DNA of 64,000 nucleotides from Hydractinia symbiolongicarpus (Eukaryota; Cnidaria; Hydrozoa; Anthoathecata; Hydractiniidae), in NCBI RefSeq assembly GCF_029227915.1, contig NC_079880.1:24240501-24304500 (forward strand), in the 5' to 3' direction. The notes beneath the pieces are model-generated. The model did no database searches. It was not told where the DNA came from and saw only the letters and a list, made by a program, of their open reading frames with translations. Numbering within the stretch: the first letter of the stretch is position 1; each line of letters begins with the position of its first letter. The position numbers were made by a program, and so were the translations under genes. Shown in pieces: positions 1 through 12,100 of this stretch.

Positions 1-2560
1 TTCTGGTTAAGCACTTACAAAGGTGCACCATTTAAGACATCATATCATTTTTAAAAACAGCTTTCCCACAAATGCAATTATAATAACAAATCTTCCTAAA
101 GGTGGCCGAAATTTTAAATAGCTAGAAAGGTTGTTGTAAAGTTTGCAATATTAATGATAAACAGTGCTCGATCAAGCAGTGTATACAGGTTAAGCATGCT
201 GTTCTTCTGGATAAAGTGACAGGTACAGGTATAATTTTTAACATACATACGTAAGTAAAACGACATCAATAGGAAATAACATTACAGTTATGGATTCTTT
301 AATCCCTGTCCCAATAAAAAATAACTTTTTCTGGCAAAACAAATCTTTCATAATAAAACTTCCATAACTGTATCTAAAACTTTTTAAATTGTTTGAGTAC
401 GCTGTCTTGGCTATTCGATGGCAACTGCTCTGGATAATAAGTTATATGATGCGAATGTGCTGGAGACTTACTATATGCACCTTGAGGTCCATAACGTTAG
501 GAACACAAGCTAAAGCTTTTGTTAATAAAAATGTGATTTCAAGCAACAACACATCCAATAAAACAACGGCCATAAAAGTATAAAATTTCAAATATAAATA
601 AATTCTCTAGTTAAAATCTAGTTATAAACAGTAAAAGCACTGTTTAATCTCTTCATACCACAACAGAACCAGGACAATTTGAGATTTCGAACTATACTGT
701 TGAATTTATTGCATTAAAGTAAGAATCAGACATATTTGCTAACGTCTTAGTATAGGAAAGCTTCTATAGCATTGTTTAATTTTCATGAGGTGCAGTTATT
801 TCTGCGTCAATTAGACGATTTTCAAGTGTAAAATTTGGTAATATAAAATTAAATTAATTATTAAATCAATTTTAATCAATTATAAGGATCCCAATTGCCC
901 ACTTTAAAACCTTTTTTAAAAACTTACTTTTTTCTTAATTCTTCGCAAACATTTTTGAATCTGAAATTAATGATGAGGTGAAAAAACAGCAATCTAAACT
1001 GATAATGTCGTACAATCTCAGAAGTATATGCACATTGACCATATATTATTTTGCGTTGGAAATATTTAAACTAAAAATGTTTAAAATTTTACAAACAAGC
1101 ATTACTTAATATCTTTTAATTAAAGAAAAGATATATTGCATATGCATATAGCGCATTAAAGTAATGAGAAAGAGCAGAAACGGCTGTATAATCAATTGTC
1201 AGTGAAGTCGAGCAGGGTTCTGTAACACCCCTTGTATTTATCACCATGGTGGTCATGAACGTGAGGCATAAACATCTTATACTAGACTGTGAATTGATGC
1301 TGATAAGAAAAAGGAACATTTGCCTGTTGTCACAACATGGTTGAGAAGAAGGGGTGATGAGATCGGTAGCCTTTTGTTATTGTAGAAGCCGGATCCTATT
1401 GAGTGGGGAACACTTTCTTGCTCTATCACCAACAATACCGAAGTCAATGACCACAACACTGCCTCTTTTTTTTTAGGGGGAGGGGGGATTAAACAGTGGT
1501 GTGTGCTCGTAAGTCATTAGGTGTGCCCTGGGGCTTTTTCGTGCAGATAGGTAAACATGGTATAACTTTATTTCGGCATATTATGATATTATTTATTTTC
1601 ACTGTGTAATAACTATAGATTTATATTCACTTTGTTGTAAATTTTGCAAAGAGAGAATAAGAACTTTGAAAAGGTTTTAACAATTTGACCTTTTTTGACA
1701 CTCAAATGGGAGAAGTGTAGTTAGTATTTCATTTTACACGATCTTTGCTTACACCTTATGGTATTGCGCTCTGGTATTTCTTTACAATAGATGTTTTAAA
1801 ACACTACAATTATGAAATTGTTGCCATTTAAGGTAACATCAGGTATCTCCTTTCAGTGAAAAGAATTAGCGTGACTACCAGTAAGTCGGCATTTCTCACA
1901 TACCAACAGAAAACGCGATAAAGAGAAATTGTCGGCGTATTTCTTGCTTAAATAATTAGCCGAATCTGATAAAAAAAAAGGACGTAAATTACTATACAAC
2001 GATGACAAATTGTTATGCCACTTCACAGATCAGGCTGATCATCGAAAACATAATTTTTAAAACAACTTGAAAACATTTGATGAAAATGGTGTTAGGGCCC
2101 TTATTGATATCATAATATGTTTAGATAACTAACTGTTAAAATCGCATGTTGTATTTTAAATGAAACATTTGCCTGACCCTTAAGCTATGTTTCTGCAAAA
2201 TCAACTACGAAACTTTTTCTGGGTGACGTAAATCTTTTTTTTAAAATGTTTGAACTTGCATACTTCAAAACGAGATTAGGTTTTGCTACAATTGATAGCC
2301 ATTCTTAAATCTACCTATTTTGCCTTCAGGTCGAGGCGTATAGATTTAATTGTTCAAAACTACGGCTGCCAAAATTTATTATGAGGTTATGGCGATGCAG
2401 AAGTTTGACCCTCTAAAAATTCTACATTGTAGGCCCCGAAGGATTTTTAAATTAGACCAAAACTTGACATCTCGATTTTTCAAATGTTTATTTACTAAGT
2501 TGTGCTGTGTTACGTTCAAAAGGTAGAAAGTCAATTTTCAAAAGAATTTGAAGAAAGATG
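1..2560. other. AT-rich intergenic sequence, no gene seen
   Basis: No open reading frame here has a recognisable domain, a cysteine pattern or good splice signals. The few ORFs of 60-67 codons look like chance frames in AT-rich DNA. A small G-rich patch with a run of T lies near 1466-1490. No similarity to other parts of the window was noticed. Confidence 0.6.
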
Positions 2561-3499
2561 AAAGGTGAAAAATGTTTCTTAATTTAATTAAGTGCCGCTC
2601 AATGTGGTGCGTAGTTTTTTTGAGTACAGCTTAAGATATCTTATATAAGAGGTAATTGAGTAACAAATAAACATGAAAAATAAAATGAGTTCATATCCGT
2701 AAATAAACGATCTCACCGTAGGTAATTATGCAACCATTTTTTCGTTGTGAAAACTTGGGTGTTGGCAATTCTTATATTACGTGGTTTCATTATTTAATAA
2801 TTTCCTGATCCAGCTTATTATAAGATTTACAGCAGAGCTTATCAGCTTATGGGTGATTTATGCGTTTGCACGTTTCATTTTGATAAGACCCTTTAAGGTC
2901 ATTTTAAGAATATGTTGTTCTTTTTCAATAGGTGAAAATATTATTTATTTTTTATTCTCTGAAATTTGCGAAGAGCAGTTAATTCGCACGAATTTTTTTT
3001 CTTTTTTATATGGTATGCTGTTTCGTCTGAACAGTGCCGAGACAACAACAAAAACAGACTAATTTTATGTTCTAAATAGCAGACCAGGCTAATACCATTG
3101 TATTATGAGCGTCAAATACTCCGCACAACGATAAAGCATGAAATTCGGATTTATAGACATGATAAGGAACAGAAAACCGCTTGTCAGTAATTGCGCCGCC
3201 ATTGTTTTACTACTGTCACCCTAACCTTCAAGACTGCCGTTTTTGTAAATGAGGTAAGCGTTTAGTCTTAATTAGTCTCAAATTTATTTCTATTTTTTAT
3301 TTAAAATAGTTTTACGTGGAATGATGCTATACGTGGAATACACTAATAATAAGAATGAAATATTATAAGTACTTGATCAAAGGCACCGCTCAACTCTTTT
3401 TGTACGCGAACTCTATAAATAAGCCAGAAAAATGCGGTTTCTTAAAACTTAAAGCCAAATAACTCATAACCAGGATTGTTCAGATATTTTTCATCAAAA
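2561..3499 (+). repeat. Conserved 5' flanking block of gene-family unit 0
   Basis: This block lies directly upstream of the first exon of the family copy at 3500. Related versions lie upstream of the other units, in the same orientation relative to the gene: 14214-15100 and 51090-51960 (minus), 18640-19400 and 55500-56300 (minus), 21230-22070 and 58090-58929 (plus). Shared landmarks include the stretch around CAGCTTATRGGTRATTTATG and the stretch TTTTAATTAGTCTCAAATTT about 200 bases before the start codon. A 93-codon ORF at 2781-3062 is not preserved in the other copies, so I read the block as promoter or 5' flank and not as coding sequence. Confidence 0.6.
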
Positions 3500-5012
3500 A
3501 TGTTGTCAGTAAAGCTAATAATAATGGCATTTGTGTTTTGGGTAAATGTACTTGATATTTTTTTAAAATACCACTTGTGTAAACTTAGTTGAGTAAGTAG
3601 TAATAAATATATCAGTCTGTAGACATCTTAGATGCAACTGTCTTTGTTAATAGATATCACCTTGCAATATCTTAAATGAAGAAAAGCAGTTTATTGATTT
3701 TTATATTCCTTAGATCATTGATGCAGATACGGAAGTTCTAGTATTATCACAGCTAGATAGCAATAACACTGTGGTTCGTAATTTCAATTCAAGCAAATTG
3801 GTGAGAGAGAGGAAAAGATCATCTCCAAAAATTTCCTTGTGCTACTATCTACAGCTATTGCGGAATGTTACCAAAGTGAAAGCTCTCTGTGCCAGCTGGA
3901 AGACTTGATCTCCAACAAGTATAAGAATACAGTAACCATTACTGTACAAAATAACGGTGGAATATATTCTGTTGTTGGTTTGGGTTTGTCGCATAAGGCT
4001 TTATCTGATGAATTCATTAATTCAAAAGGAACGTTGGCCGTTAAAGTCAAAATAAGAGTCAGAAAACCTGAAAAACGTCCTCCTACAACAAGGACTTCTC
4101 CTAAACTACAACGACTTAGAAGACAAGGTAAGTATTATTATTTTTAATTACGTTTGCCTGTAAAAAACTTTGATAAAAAATTATTTTCTTCAACAACCTT
4201 TGTAGATTCTAATATTTCTGTTTGATTGGCTACATTTTAGGTGTAAGCGTTTGGTGTAAGTAAGTGTTGGAGATTTAGAGATATTAAAATTTTATATTCA
4301 TATACTTTATAAAATAGAGATGATATTGTTGCCCACATACTCTGACGCTGCATATTTTTAAAAGGTTTTTCGACGTTAAAACAACTTAAATTTTAAACGG
4401 AGAAGTAGCTACTATCACCTTTTTAATACAAAATAGAAAATTGAGATACCGTCTAGCCTAGGTGCATAAAACTAATTTCGCTTGAAAGTTAGATATTCAA
4501 ATATACTAGTACTTAATATTTTAATATTTTACCTTTTTCATAATATTTACTGTAACATTGATTTGGCTGAGTTATTTTGCACGTAAGTAATAAATATATC
4601 AAACTTATATATGTTATATAGACATGTTTGTAATTATGTTTCAGGATATGGCAAAAAGCCATGTCACTTGCCTTTCTCCAATGCAACATGTTGGACCCCG
4701 ACACCAAGAATAAGGTGCATGAAGGGATTCATATGTTTCCCACCGGTTACGACAGACAAAAAGCTGTTACGGTCAAAAAGGTTTTTATGGAAGACAGAAA
4801 GTGGGTTAATGTCACTCCAACGATTTTCTACTCAAAAAGAATGGCTTAAAACGCTAGCACTTGGTGGGAATGGTAAAAAGTTTGAGAAACTTGAAGCAAG
4901 AAACACAAGAAGCCGCAGAGATGTCGATATTTATATATCTGAATATCTCTCCTATAAAAATTGCATTAAAACTGTTGCAGACGGTATGGCAATGCTTTCG
5001 CGTCGCATTTAG
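3500..5012 (+). pseudogene. Secreted-precursor family, unit 0 (frameshifted exon 2)
   Basis: Three exons can be placed by comparison with the intact copy at 22071-23536. Exon 1 is 3500-3541 (ATG, 14 codons, donor GGTAAATG). Exon 2 is 3714-4127 (acceptor TTCCTTAG, donor AAGGTAAGT, phase 1). Exon 3 is 4645-5012 (acceptor ATGTTTCAG, stop TAG-type end after SRRI). Exon 2 is 7 bases shorter than its homologue, with the loss near 3790-3800. This shifts the frame and brings a stop at about residue 60. Exon 3 differs from the intact copy by losses of 9, 6 and 3 bases, all in frame, and keeps RSKR and an RSRR site. The gene therefore seems to have stayed under coding constraint for some time before the exon 2 lesion. 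A downstream ATG at 3839 reopens the correct frame but would lack a signal peptide. Confidence 0.6.
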
Positions 5013-6465
5013 ACGTTCGTTTTGGTACAAGTTCAGAAATCAATAATTACACCCTAGATAATAGTTACTTTACCCTAATATTTACTTAATAGTTCATACC
5101 CTTAGGACGTTGTAACCGGTTTTACTTCTTGTAATATCTTTCCACTTGTATTTTTTATATTATTCATTATGTTCAAATGGTTGAAAAAATATATTGTTAA
5201 ATGAAGAAAAAATTGAAAATATAATTATCAAGCTATTTTCAACAAAATCTGCAGAGGGTAAACCTAAAAATGAAATCAGTATTTCTAATAAGGAATAAAA
5301 GATTAAAAAAAAGTTTAATAAATCGACCCATATCTTTTGTTTCCAATTTCTCTTTCCTTTAGCATTATGTCACTTCGAATTTTAAACGAAAAAGGCGGAA
5401 AAGTTAAAAGAATAAATAAATAAATGTAGTTTTTGAAATCATTGTATTCCACTTTTTATGTCACACGCTATAAGTTTACGTGCCATTAATCTGTCATTTA
5501 AAAGAGCACTAATGTATTATTATCATTAATCCGTAAATAACGGTGTTATTTTTAATTCGATTTCGTGCACCAAATTACTGCACCATTTCTTGTTGTGAAT
5601 TACTTTTCCTTTTGAATAAAACATATTCTGGTTATACTCTGTAAAGATTTACATGCTGTGTAAGGAAATATCCATGTTTACCAGGATAGTCTGCAGAGAC
5701 AAGTAATTAAATTAAACAACCCTCTTTGAACATTATGACACCTACTAAACGGATAATTACTAATTAAGGAAGGCAACACAACAAAGCACTGACATATTTG
5801 ATAAAGTTAATGTAAGGAGCGAGGAAAGACAGCAACCATCTATGCGCCATGACCAACCTGGCTGCAGCTTTCTACATGTGTTACGGTATTCCTTTTTACA
5901 CAGGTGATTGACGCTTAGTACCAACCCAGGCTAGGGCCTACCTGAAGTTACTGGGGTAAAATGCATGGGCGTAAATGCACGAAAACCTGGAAAAGAGATT
6001 TCAAATCTTCCTGCAAACCTTTTTATCGCAATAACTGTGGGCAAACCAGGATCGTTAACTCATTAATCTTCCCTACTGAACGGGGGTAAAAATGGGATCA
6101 TCACACCCAAAGACAAGACAGATTATCCAACCCCGTGCTTAACTTCTTGTATGCACTCTATAAAAGAGTGGGGAGTGAGCAATTTCACTCGTTTGTTTTC
6201 CTTTTTTCATTTTTAAATTTATAAATTTATTATTTTAAAGTTAAATTTTTGTCCTGCTTGCCACTTATGATTATCTTTTCTTACAACTCCTAGGCAAAGT
6301 TTTGTTCTTTTTGTTTTGCGCGAATAAACATATTACTTTGCTGAAGTGAGCTAATGGATGAACCGATGTCATCCACATCTCGAACTTCAAACGAAAGTAA
6401 AGCACGTTCTGAAAACAGTCTCCTTGTTCTTGGTGCTGTCCCGACGATTTTTGTATTTACTTTGG
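5013..6465. other. 3' flank of unit 0, then unexplained intergenic sequence
   Basis: About 5040-5560 is distantly similar to the 3' flanks of the other family units (for example 23600-24080), with shared AT-rich landmarks. From about 5650 to 6180 the DNA is somewhat richer in GC and has no similarity elsewhere in the window. It contains no convincing ORF. I cannot tell whether it is an old repeat or unique DNA. Confidence 0.45.
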
Positions 6466-6864
6466 AGACTAAAAAAATTGTCCCTTTTACACCCTGAATT
6501 GTTTCTCATTTAATATGCAAACTTTTCAAGGTGAGGTCCATCACACAAAAGAATTTAAAAAAGGATGGGCTACTGTTCTCCTTTGTCGATACAATTTCAT
6601 TTTTTTAACCTTTTTCAAAAAATTATAACTTGTTATCAACGGGAGAGGGACAACGCATCAAAAGGGTTTAAAAACGTCAAAGTTTTTTTATGAAGACTGT
6701 TTGTTCATTTGAGGAAATTGTTGGTTGTCGTTGGTTTTGACGAATAAGAAAATTTTTTTTAGTATACGAGTTGTTAGCCGGTTCGCCCGTCGCAACTAAG
6801 CTACCATTTTGCGTGACACACAGACGGACGGACGGACAGACGTATGCGAGCATTATAACATAGA
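6466..6864 (-). mobile_element. Helitron-like repeat E, left copy
   Basis: About 400 bases that recur at 46856-47238 with small differences. The right edge reads, on the minus strand, TCTATGTTATAATGCTCGC followed by a GTCTGTCCGTCC-type tract. This is the same style of 5' end (TC start, then TATTATAATA and GTCTGTC) as the Helitrons next to it. The left edge is not sharp, and I see no clear CTRR end or terminal hairpin there. No protein is encoded. Sequences left of the two copies are unrelated, while sequences to the right (beyond the insertion in the left copy) are the two arms of the large duplication. Confidence 0.6.
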
Positions 6865-8591
6865 CTAGTCGATGGCCCGTGGAAAAATCCACGGGTCCGC
6901 TCATCCTTTTTATACCACTTGAACGCGTGTCGCGTTTGGCTTACCCCGGTGTCAAAACGCTGGGGTAGGCCAAAGTCAAGGTGTGACCTGACGTTGAACA
7001 CTCTGTGGAGCGCTTAATAAGAGCCGTAAACTGTGCCACACGACCAGGTGGAGCACTTTAGTACAGGTATACAGTATGTCGTAAATTAAGTGAAGCGCAT
7101 ACACCATTATAGTCTTGCGACTGTAACATATTTTTCAAAAAACATTCCCCGCAACGATAGCTGAAATAAAAACACAGTTTACAAACAACAGTCGGTACCC
7201 CATCATAGCAAAAACAATAAGTCAATATTTTTTTGTTTTGCGGAATAAGTTTTTGTGAAAGTTAAAAAATTTATCGTGACACTGGGCTAAGCGCTTACTA
7301 CAGTTAGACCGTGTTGCACAGGCGTATAGAAATAATACGCCTTTGGAAAAAACTTTCACAGACTCTGTTTAAAAACACACAACAGGGCTGAGCGGTTAGT
7401 CCAAGTAAACATTGCTGCACATCCGTACATACGTGATTACCGAGAAAGTTTAAAAATGAATTGTCACATTGGGTTGACCCCTTAGTACAGGAAAACCACG
7501 TTGTACATGCGTATAGGCGTAACAGCCTTTACCAAAAACAACAGTATGTTGTTAACCCTGGGCTAACCGCTTAGTATAGTTAAACAGAGTTGAACAGGCG
7601 TATGGGCGTAATACCCCTTTCCAAATAAACTTGAAGACACAGGGAACACCCTGTCATTACCGGTTCAGCTAAAATAATCTGTCAGTCATTTTATTTGCAC
7701 AAAAAGTTTTCAGGAAAAAATAAAAACAGATGTAGGTACCTAGCTAACTGCATTTAGCATAACACTTTTTGTTTAAGAATATTGTTGTAGCCAAACTGCA
7801 TTTTTATACTCTCACTTTTTAGCCAAAGATAGGAGCTAGCTAAATGGCTAGTCTCAACACAAAAATAAATGGTGGGTAGGATAAAAGCTGTTATACCATA
7901 CAGAATAGTAATAAGTAAGGTTCTAGCTAGCTAGCCTCCAAAATCTTCGTTCCTAGCCAAAAATCCAAAACTGGCGCGTTTAAGATCTGTACGTGACTAA
8001 AAACGTGACAATGTATTTATCTTAACATTTTAGAACATACAAAAAAACAATATTACGAAAATAAAAAGCTTATAGTAGACAAAAATTGAAACAGACTTAC
8101 AAACAGCACTGACCCACCATTACTTTAAAAACAAAAATGGCCATCATGTTTCGGTCCTCATGTTTCTTCGTTGGCATGCCCAGGCCGCGAAAGTCTTGGA
8201 TTGGTTTTTTAAACAATCAAGTGTTTTGATTGGTGTATTATGTGCGAGCGGTCAAAACAAAGTCAGTAAAACTATCAGTAAACTGTCCCATTTGTTTTCT
8301 GTAGCTTCTGAGCGAAAACGGCGATTGAGGTCACGGGGGTAACTATTATTAAAAATGGCGTATTAAAGTAATTCATCCATTTTTATCTCTTAATTTATTT
8401 TTTCATCAAGGTTTATAACTTAAAGTAATTAAATTAATTAAGGTAATAAATTAATTTCTTGAGTTTAGTTCAATTAATTATAAAGTTTTCCATTAAACAA
8501 CCCCCTGTTTTCTAAAAATTTGCGGAAAGATCAAAGGAATATCGGTGACCCTTTTGAACAGACAGACAGACGACGGCTATTATTATAGAGA
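6865..8591 (-). mobile_element. Non-autonomous Helitron, first of a tandem array
   Basis: On the minus strand the element starts with TCTCTATAATAATAGCCG at 8591 and ends in CTAG at 6865. A 20-base hairpin (CCCGTGG stem, A/T loop) lies near 6879-6898, the standard Helitron 3' arrangement. Its first 280 or so bases (8310-8591) match the 5' end of the autonomous Helitron at 36045-36321, which could therefore have supplied the transposase. It has no coding capacity beyond short chance ORFs. The middle (about 6945-8300) is paralogous to 8840-10350. A second hairpin near 6945-6966, matching the terminal hairpin of the element at 8828, lies about 80 bases inside the present end, so the 3' end looks newly acquired. 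Confidence 0.75.
7270..7640. repeat. Subterminal direct repeats inside the Helitron
   Basis: A module around GGGCTRASCGCTTAGTACAG followed by AACCGTGTTGCACAGGCGTA occurs about four times (near 7280, 7383, 7468 and 7555), spaced about 85-105 bases apart. Each is followed by a run of A with a GCCTTT-like stretch. The paralogous element has the same series (near 9126, 9362, 9448, 9508 and 9600). Function is unknown. Confidence 0.6.
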
Positions 8592-8703
8592 CTAGCAAAT
8601 TTTTTTATCCAATCTACTACAAAATTTCACGTAAGCGTGACCGTCAATAAAACAGAGGTTTTTATTATAGACAGACAGACGTATACGGGTATTATAATAT
8701 AGA
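8592..8703 (-). mobile_element. 112-bp Helitron fragment in the array
   Basis: It starts with CTAG at 8592, directly after the TC end of the element to its left. It ends at 8703 in a sequence that reads TCTATATTATAATACCCG on the minus strand, the same end type as repeat E. A small hairpin (TCACG/CGTGA) lies near 8627-8641. It may be a deleted member or the severed end of an element. Confidence 0.5.
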
Positions 8704-8827
8704 CTAGCCGTTAACCCGTGGAAAAATCCACGGGGTCGCCCGTCCTTTATATACCGCATTTCGTGTTTCCGTAACAGGACGCGGCTTTCGCGGACAGACA
8801 GACAAAATACGGCTATTATTAAAGAGA
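8704..8827 (-). mobile_element. 124-bp mini-Helitron with both termini
   Basis: On the minus strand it begins TCTCTTTAATAATAGCC (8827) and ends CTAG (8704). A perfect 20-base hairpin lies at 8715-8734, seven bases from the CTAG. It is flanked by A on the left and T on the right, the canonical Helitron insertion dinucleotide. The 124 bases hold little besides the two ends, so they approximate the minimal mobilisable unit of this family. Confidence 0.75.
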
Positions 8828-10445
8828 TAGCCGGGAAACCCGGCGTCGAAACGCCGGGTTAAGCCACAAGTAAAGGTGTGATCCGGCATTGAACACTCTG
8901 TGGAGCGCTTAATAAGAGCCGTAAACTGTCCCACACGATCAGGTGGAGCGCTTTAGTACAGGTATACAGTATGACGTTAATCATTTGAAGCGCATACACC
9001 ATTATAGTGTGCGACTGTAACATAGTTTACAACGTGTTGTTACTCCATCATAGCAAAAACAATCGTCAATTTTATTTCATTTTACGGAATAACTTTTTGC
9101 GCAAGTTAAAAAATTAATCGTGACACTGAGCTGAACGCTTAGTACAGTTAAACCGTGTTGCACAGGCGTAAATCAAGTTAAGCGCATACACCATTATAGT
9201 GTGCGACTGTAACATATTTTTTTTAAATTACTTTCACGCAACAATAGCTGATATGAAAACAGAGTTTACAAACCGTTGTTACCCTGTCATAGCAAAAACA
9301 ATCGGTCAATATTATTTTATTTTTTGGAAAAGTCTTTTTAAAAGTTAAAAAATTAATCGTGACACTGGGCTGAGCGCTTAGTACAGTTAAACCGTGTTGT
9401 ACAGCGTATAGGAATAATACCCTTTTGAAAAAAACTTTCTCGCAGACACAGGGCTGAGCGGTTAGTCCAGGCGTGATTCCCAAGAAAGTTTAAAAATTAA
9501 TTGTCACAGTGGTGGGCTGACCTTAGTATATACAGGTAAACGGTGTTGCACATGCCCATAGGCGTAACAGCCTTTTACAAAAAACAGTCTGTTTTTAACA
9601 CTGGGCTAACCGCTTAGTACAGTTAAACACAGTTGAACAGGCGCATAAGGCGTATTACCCTTTTCCAAAAATGTTCATTGCAACTTCGGTTTAAATAAAA
9701 ACACAGGGAACAGCCTGTCGTTACTCGTCCAGCCAAAACAATCGCTCAGCCATTTCATTTGCAGAAAAAGTTTGCAGAAAAATAATAAAATATGTAGCTA
9801 TACCTAGCTAGCTAACTGCATTTAGCATAAAAATTATATATTGCTTAAGAATATTGTTGTAGCCAAACTGCATTTTTATACTTTTACTTTTTAAGGAGCT
9901 AGCTAAATAGCCACAGCCTCAACATAAAAATAAATTTTGGCTAGGATAAAAAGCTCTTATACCAAACAGAATAGCAATAAGTGAGGCTCTAGCTAGCTAG
10001 TAGCTATAGCTAGCTAATCTTCGTTCCTAGCCAAACATCCTAAAACTGGTGCGTTTAAGATCTGTACGTGGCTAAAAAACGTGACAATATATTTATCCTA
10101 ACATTGAAAACAAACAGAAAACAAATATTACAAATATATAAGGCTTTTAGAAGATAAAAAAGTCAAACAGGCCTACAAACCTCACACACTGACCACAAAC
10201 ACGACCATTATCAAAATGGCCTTCGTTCCGCGAAGATCTTGGATTCTTTCTGGTCGCGAAAATCTTGGGTTTTTTTTAAAGAATCAGGCGTTGTGAATGG
10301 TATTCCACGCGCGAGCGGTCAAAACAAAGTCGGTAAAAATATATCGCATTTGGTATCGGCGCGTGTTTTCGTTTTCGTGTTTCCGTTACGGGACGCGGCT
10401 TTCGCGGACACACAGACAGACGGAATACGGCTATTATTAAAGAGA
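8828..10445 (-). mobile_element. Non-autonomous Helitron, last of the array
   Basis: The 5' end on the minus strand is TCTCTTTAATAATAGCCG at 10445, followed by host sequence starting TACTTAATT. The left end starts TAGCCGGG and carries a hairpin at about 8838-8860 (CCCGGCGT/ACGCCGGG); the first C of CTAG is missing at the junction with the mini-element. The body is paralogous to 6945-8300. Short ORFs at 9223-9483 and 10239-10475 show no known domain and are probably not genes. Confidence 0.7.
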
Positions 10446-12100
10446 TACTTAATTATTTTAATTCATGTTCATTAAAAAATAAGTTACAACAAATCGTAAT
10501 GTCTCCTCTTCTTTTCAAAGTGTTTTCTTGGAGGCCTCTTGCTGCGGTTTGCTACGACTCGCACTTTGCAACAAAGTAAAAACAGACATAATTAAGTTGC
10601 ATTAAGTTACCCATTTTTGACAATATATCAAAAAATAATTTTTGGGTGTAGTTCCCCTTTAAGATGTTTCTCTTTCATTAAATTTATTGTGCTGCCACGT
10701 CTTAACGATAAAAATATTTATAAAGGGTGTTTAATCCGATAATCACCATTGCACGTCATCCTGCAAGTTAACATGATAGAAGTGAATTAAAAAACGAATT
10801 CTAAAGAGCTTTAATTATACAATAATTTACGCAATATATTCTATTAATAAAAGCAATTCATGCTGGCACTTTTTAGACTACACTGACCAATTATTTTTTG
10901 GTTATATAATAAAAAGTCAGTTGTGATCTAAGTTCCATGGGAACTTTATGCAAAAATGCTTCGTTCATAAGAGCTGGGATAAGAGTATATTAACTAAAAT
11001 GAGTCAGCAAAGTGGCTTGACTGCACTCAGCCTTTTCTTTGCAGAGTGACGACTCCACTTATTACCCCAGTCAAAAATAAATAAAAAATTAGCAGTTTCA
11101 TCACATATAATCTTGTCTTTGGAGAGTGACGACTCCGCTTGAGGTGAAGACTGTGGCACGCCACATGGGTTCATGGATACATAAACCCTGAGAGGATTTA
11201 ATTACATTGGTAAAGGTTACTGTGCATTGCTTGCTTACATTTAAAGATTGTGTCGACTGATTAGTTTAAACTGACAACATACTTTTGATGTATTATATTG
11301 TAGCTAGATGTCATTCTTTTGTTGTATCATGACATCTCTAACTAATTAGATAACTTATTTTGGTTGTTAGCTGACTTAAAAAAACCCAAAGAAAAACAAT
11401 GTTGAACTAAAAACGGTTAAAGTTTACTTTAGGAAGATAGGGATGTCTAGTTTTTACTGTTGACCGTCCGCAGACCTCTTCGAGGTGACCCAGGTAGACA
11501 TCCAGGGCACATAGCACATACGTGTCGAAGCCTACCTGCTCTAGATTAAGGTTCTGTTTACCTTATTACATGTGTTGTGTCGCGTTTTTTTATTTTTTTT
11601 ATTTTTTAATTAATTCCTTGAAAAAGAAAGAACTATGATTCTAAAGGCCTTTTCTGTAGAGGAGTATAACCTCTAGTTTGTTTCCAAAGATCTAAAAGGT
11701 TGAGCTCATCATAGCTGTAGTTAGCCACCTCTTTGTAAATTATTTTCTTATGTTAAGATATTTTAGGTAAATCCAAACAATATAACGCACAAAGTTATAA
11801 ATTTTTCCCAATTGTGTTGGTCTTCGTGTCCTCGATATTGTCCATGGTGGCCGATGAGTGCAAAACCAAAAAAAGAAGAAGTTTATGACAAGAAAGAAAG
11901 AGGAACGTGAGCAAACAAATATTTTATTATTAAAAAGATATATTTAAAAAAAATTGTATTGGACCTGTGCTATAATAGCAACTGATATATATATTTGCTG
12001 TTTTGTCACCTCATCATCACAGAAGTTGTGTATAACCTCGTTTTTCTGCAAGTAAAAAATAAGTTGATCTGTATAGATTGTGCATGTTTAGGTATATTGT
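10446..12100. other. Intergenic sequence with a twice-repeated hairpin motif
   Basis: No gene is recognised. A motif GAGTGACGACTCC occurs at 11044-11056 and again at 11124-11136, 80 bases apart, in similar context; both are kept in copy B (47924 and 48004). A pair of complementary-looking stretches near 11425-11510 (GGGATGTCTA and TAGACATCC) could fold. I assign neither to a known RNA. Part of this region (10730-10900) is also similar to 20760-20900. Confidence 0.5.

Noticed and set aside
2781-3062. 93-codon hydrophobic ORF upstream of unit 0
   Set aside because: The frame is broken in every other copy of the same flanking block; no signal peptide or domain logic.
11425-11580. Possible structured RNA (short complementary stretches)
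   Set aside because: No match to a tRNA, snRNA or other class I know; pairing is short.
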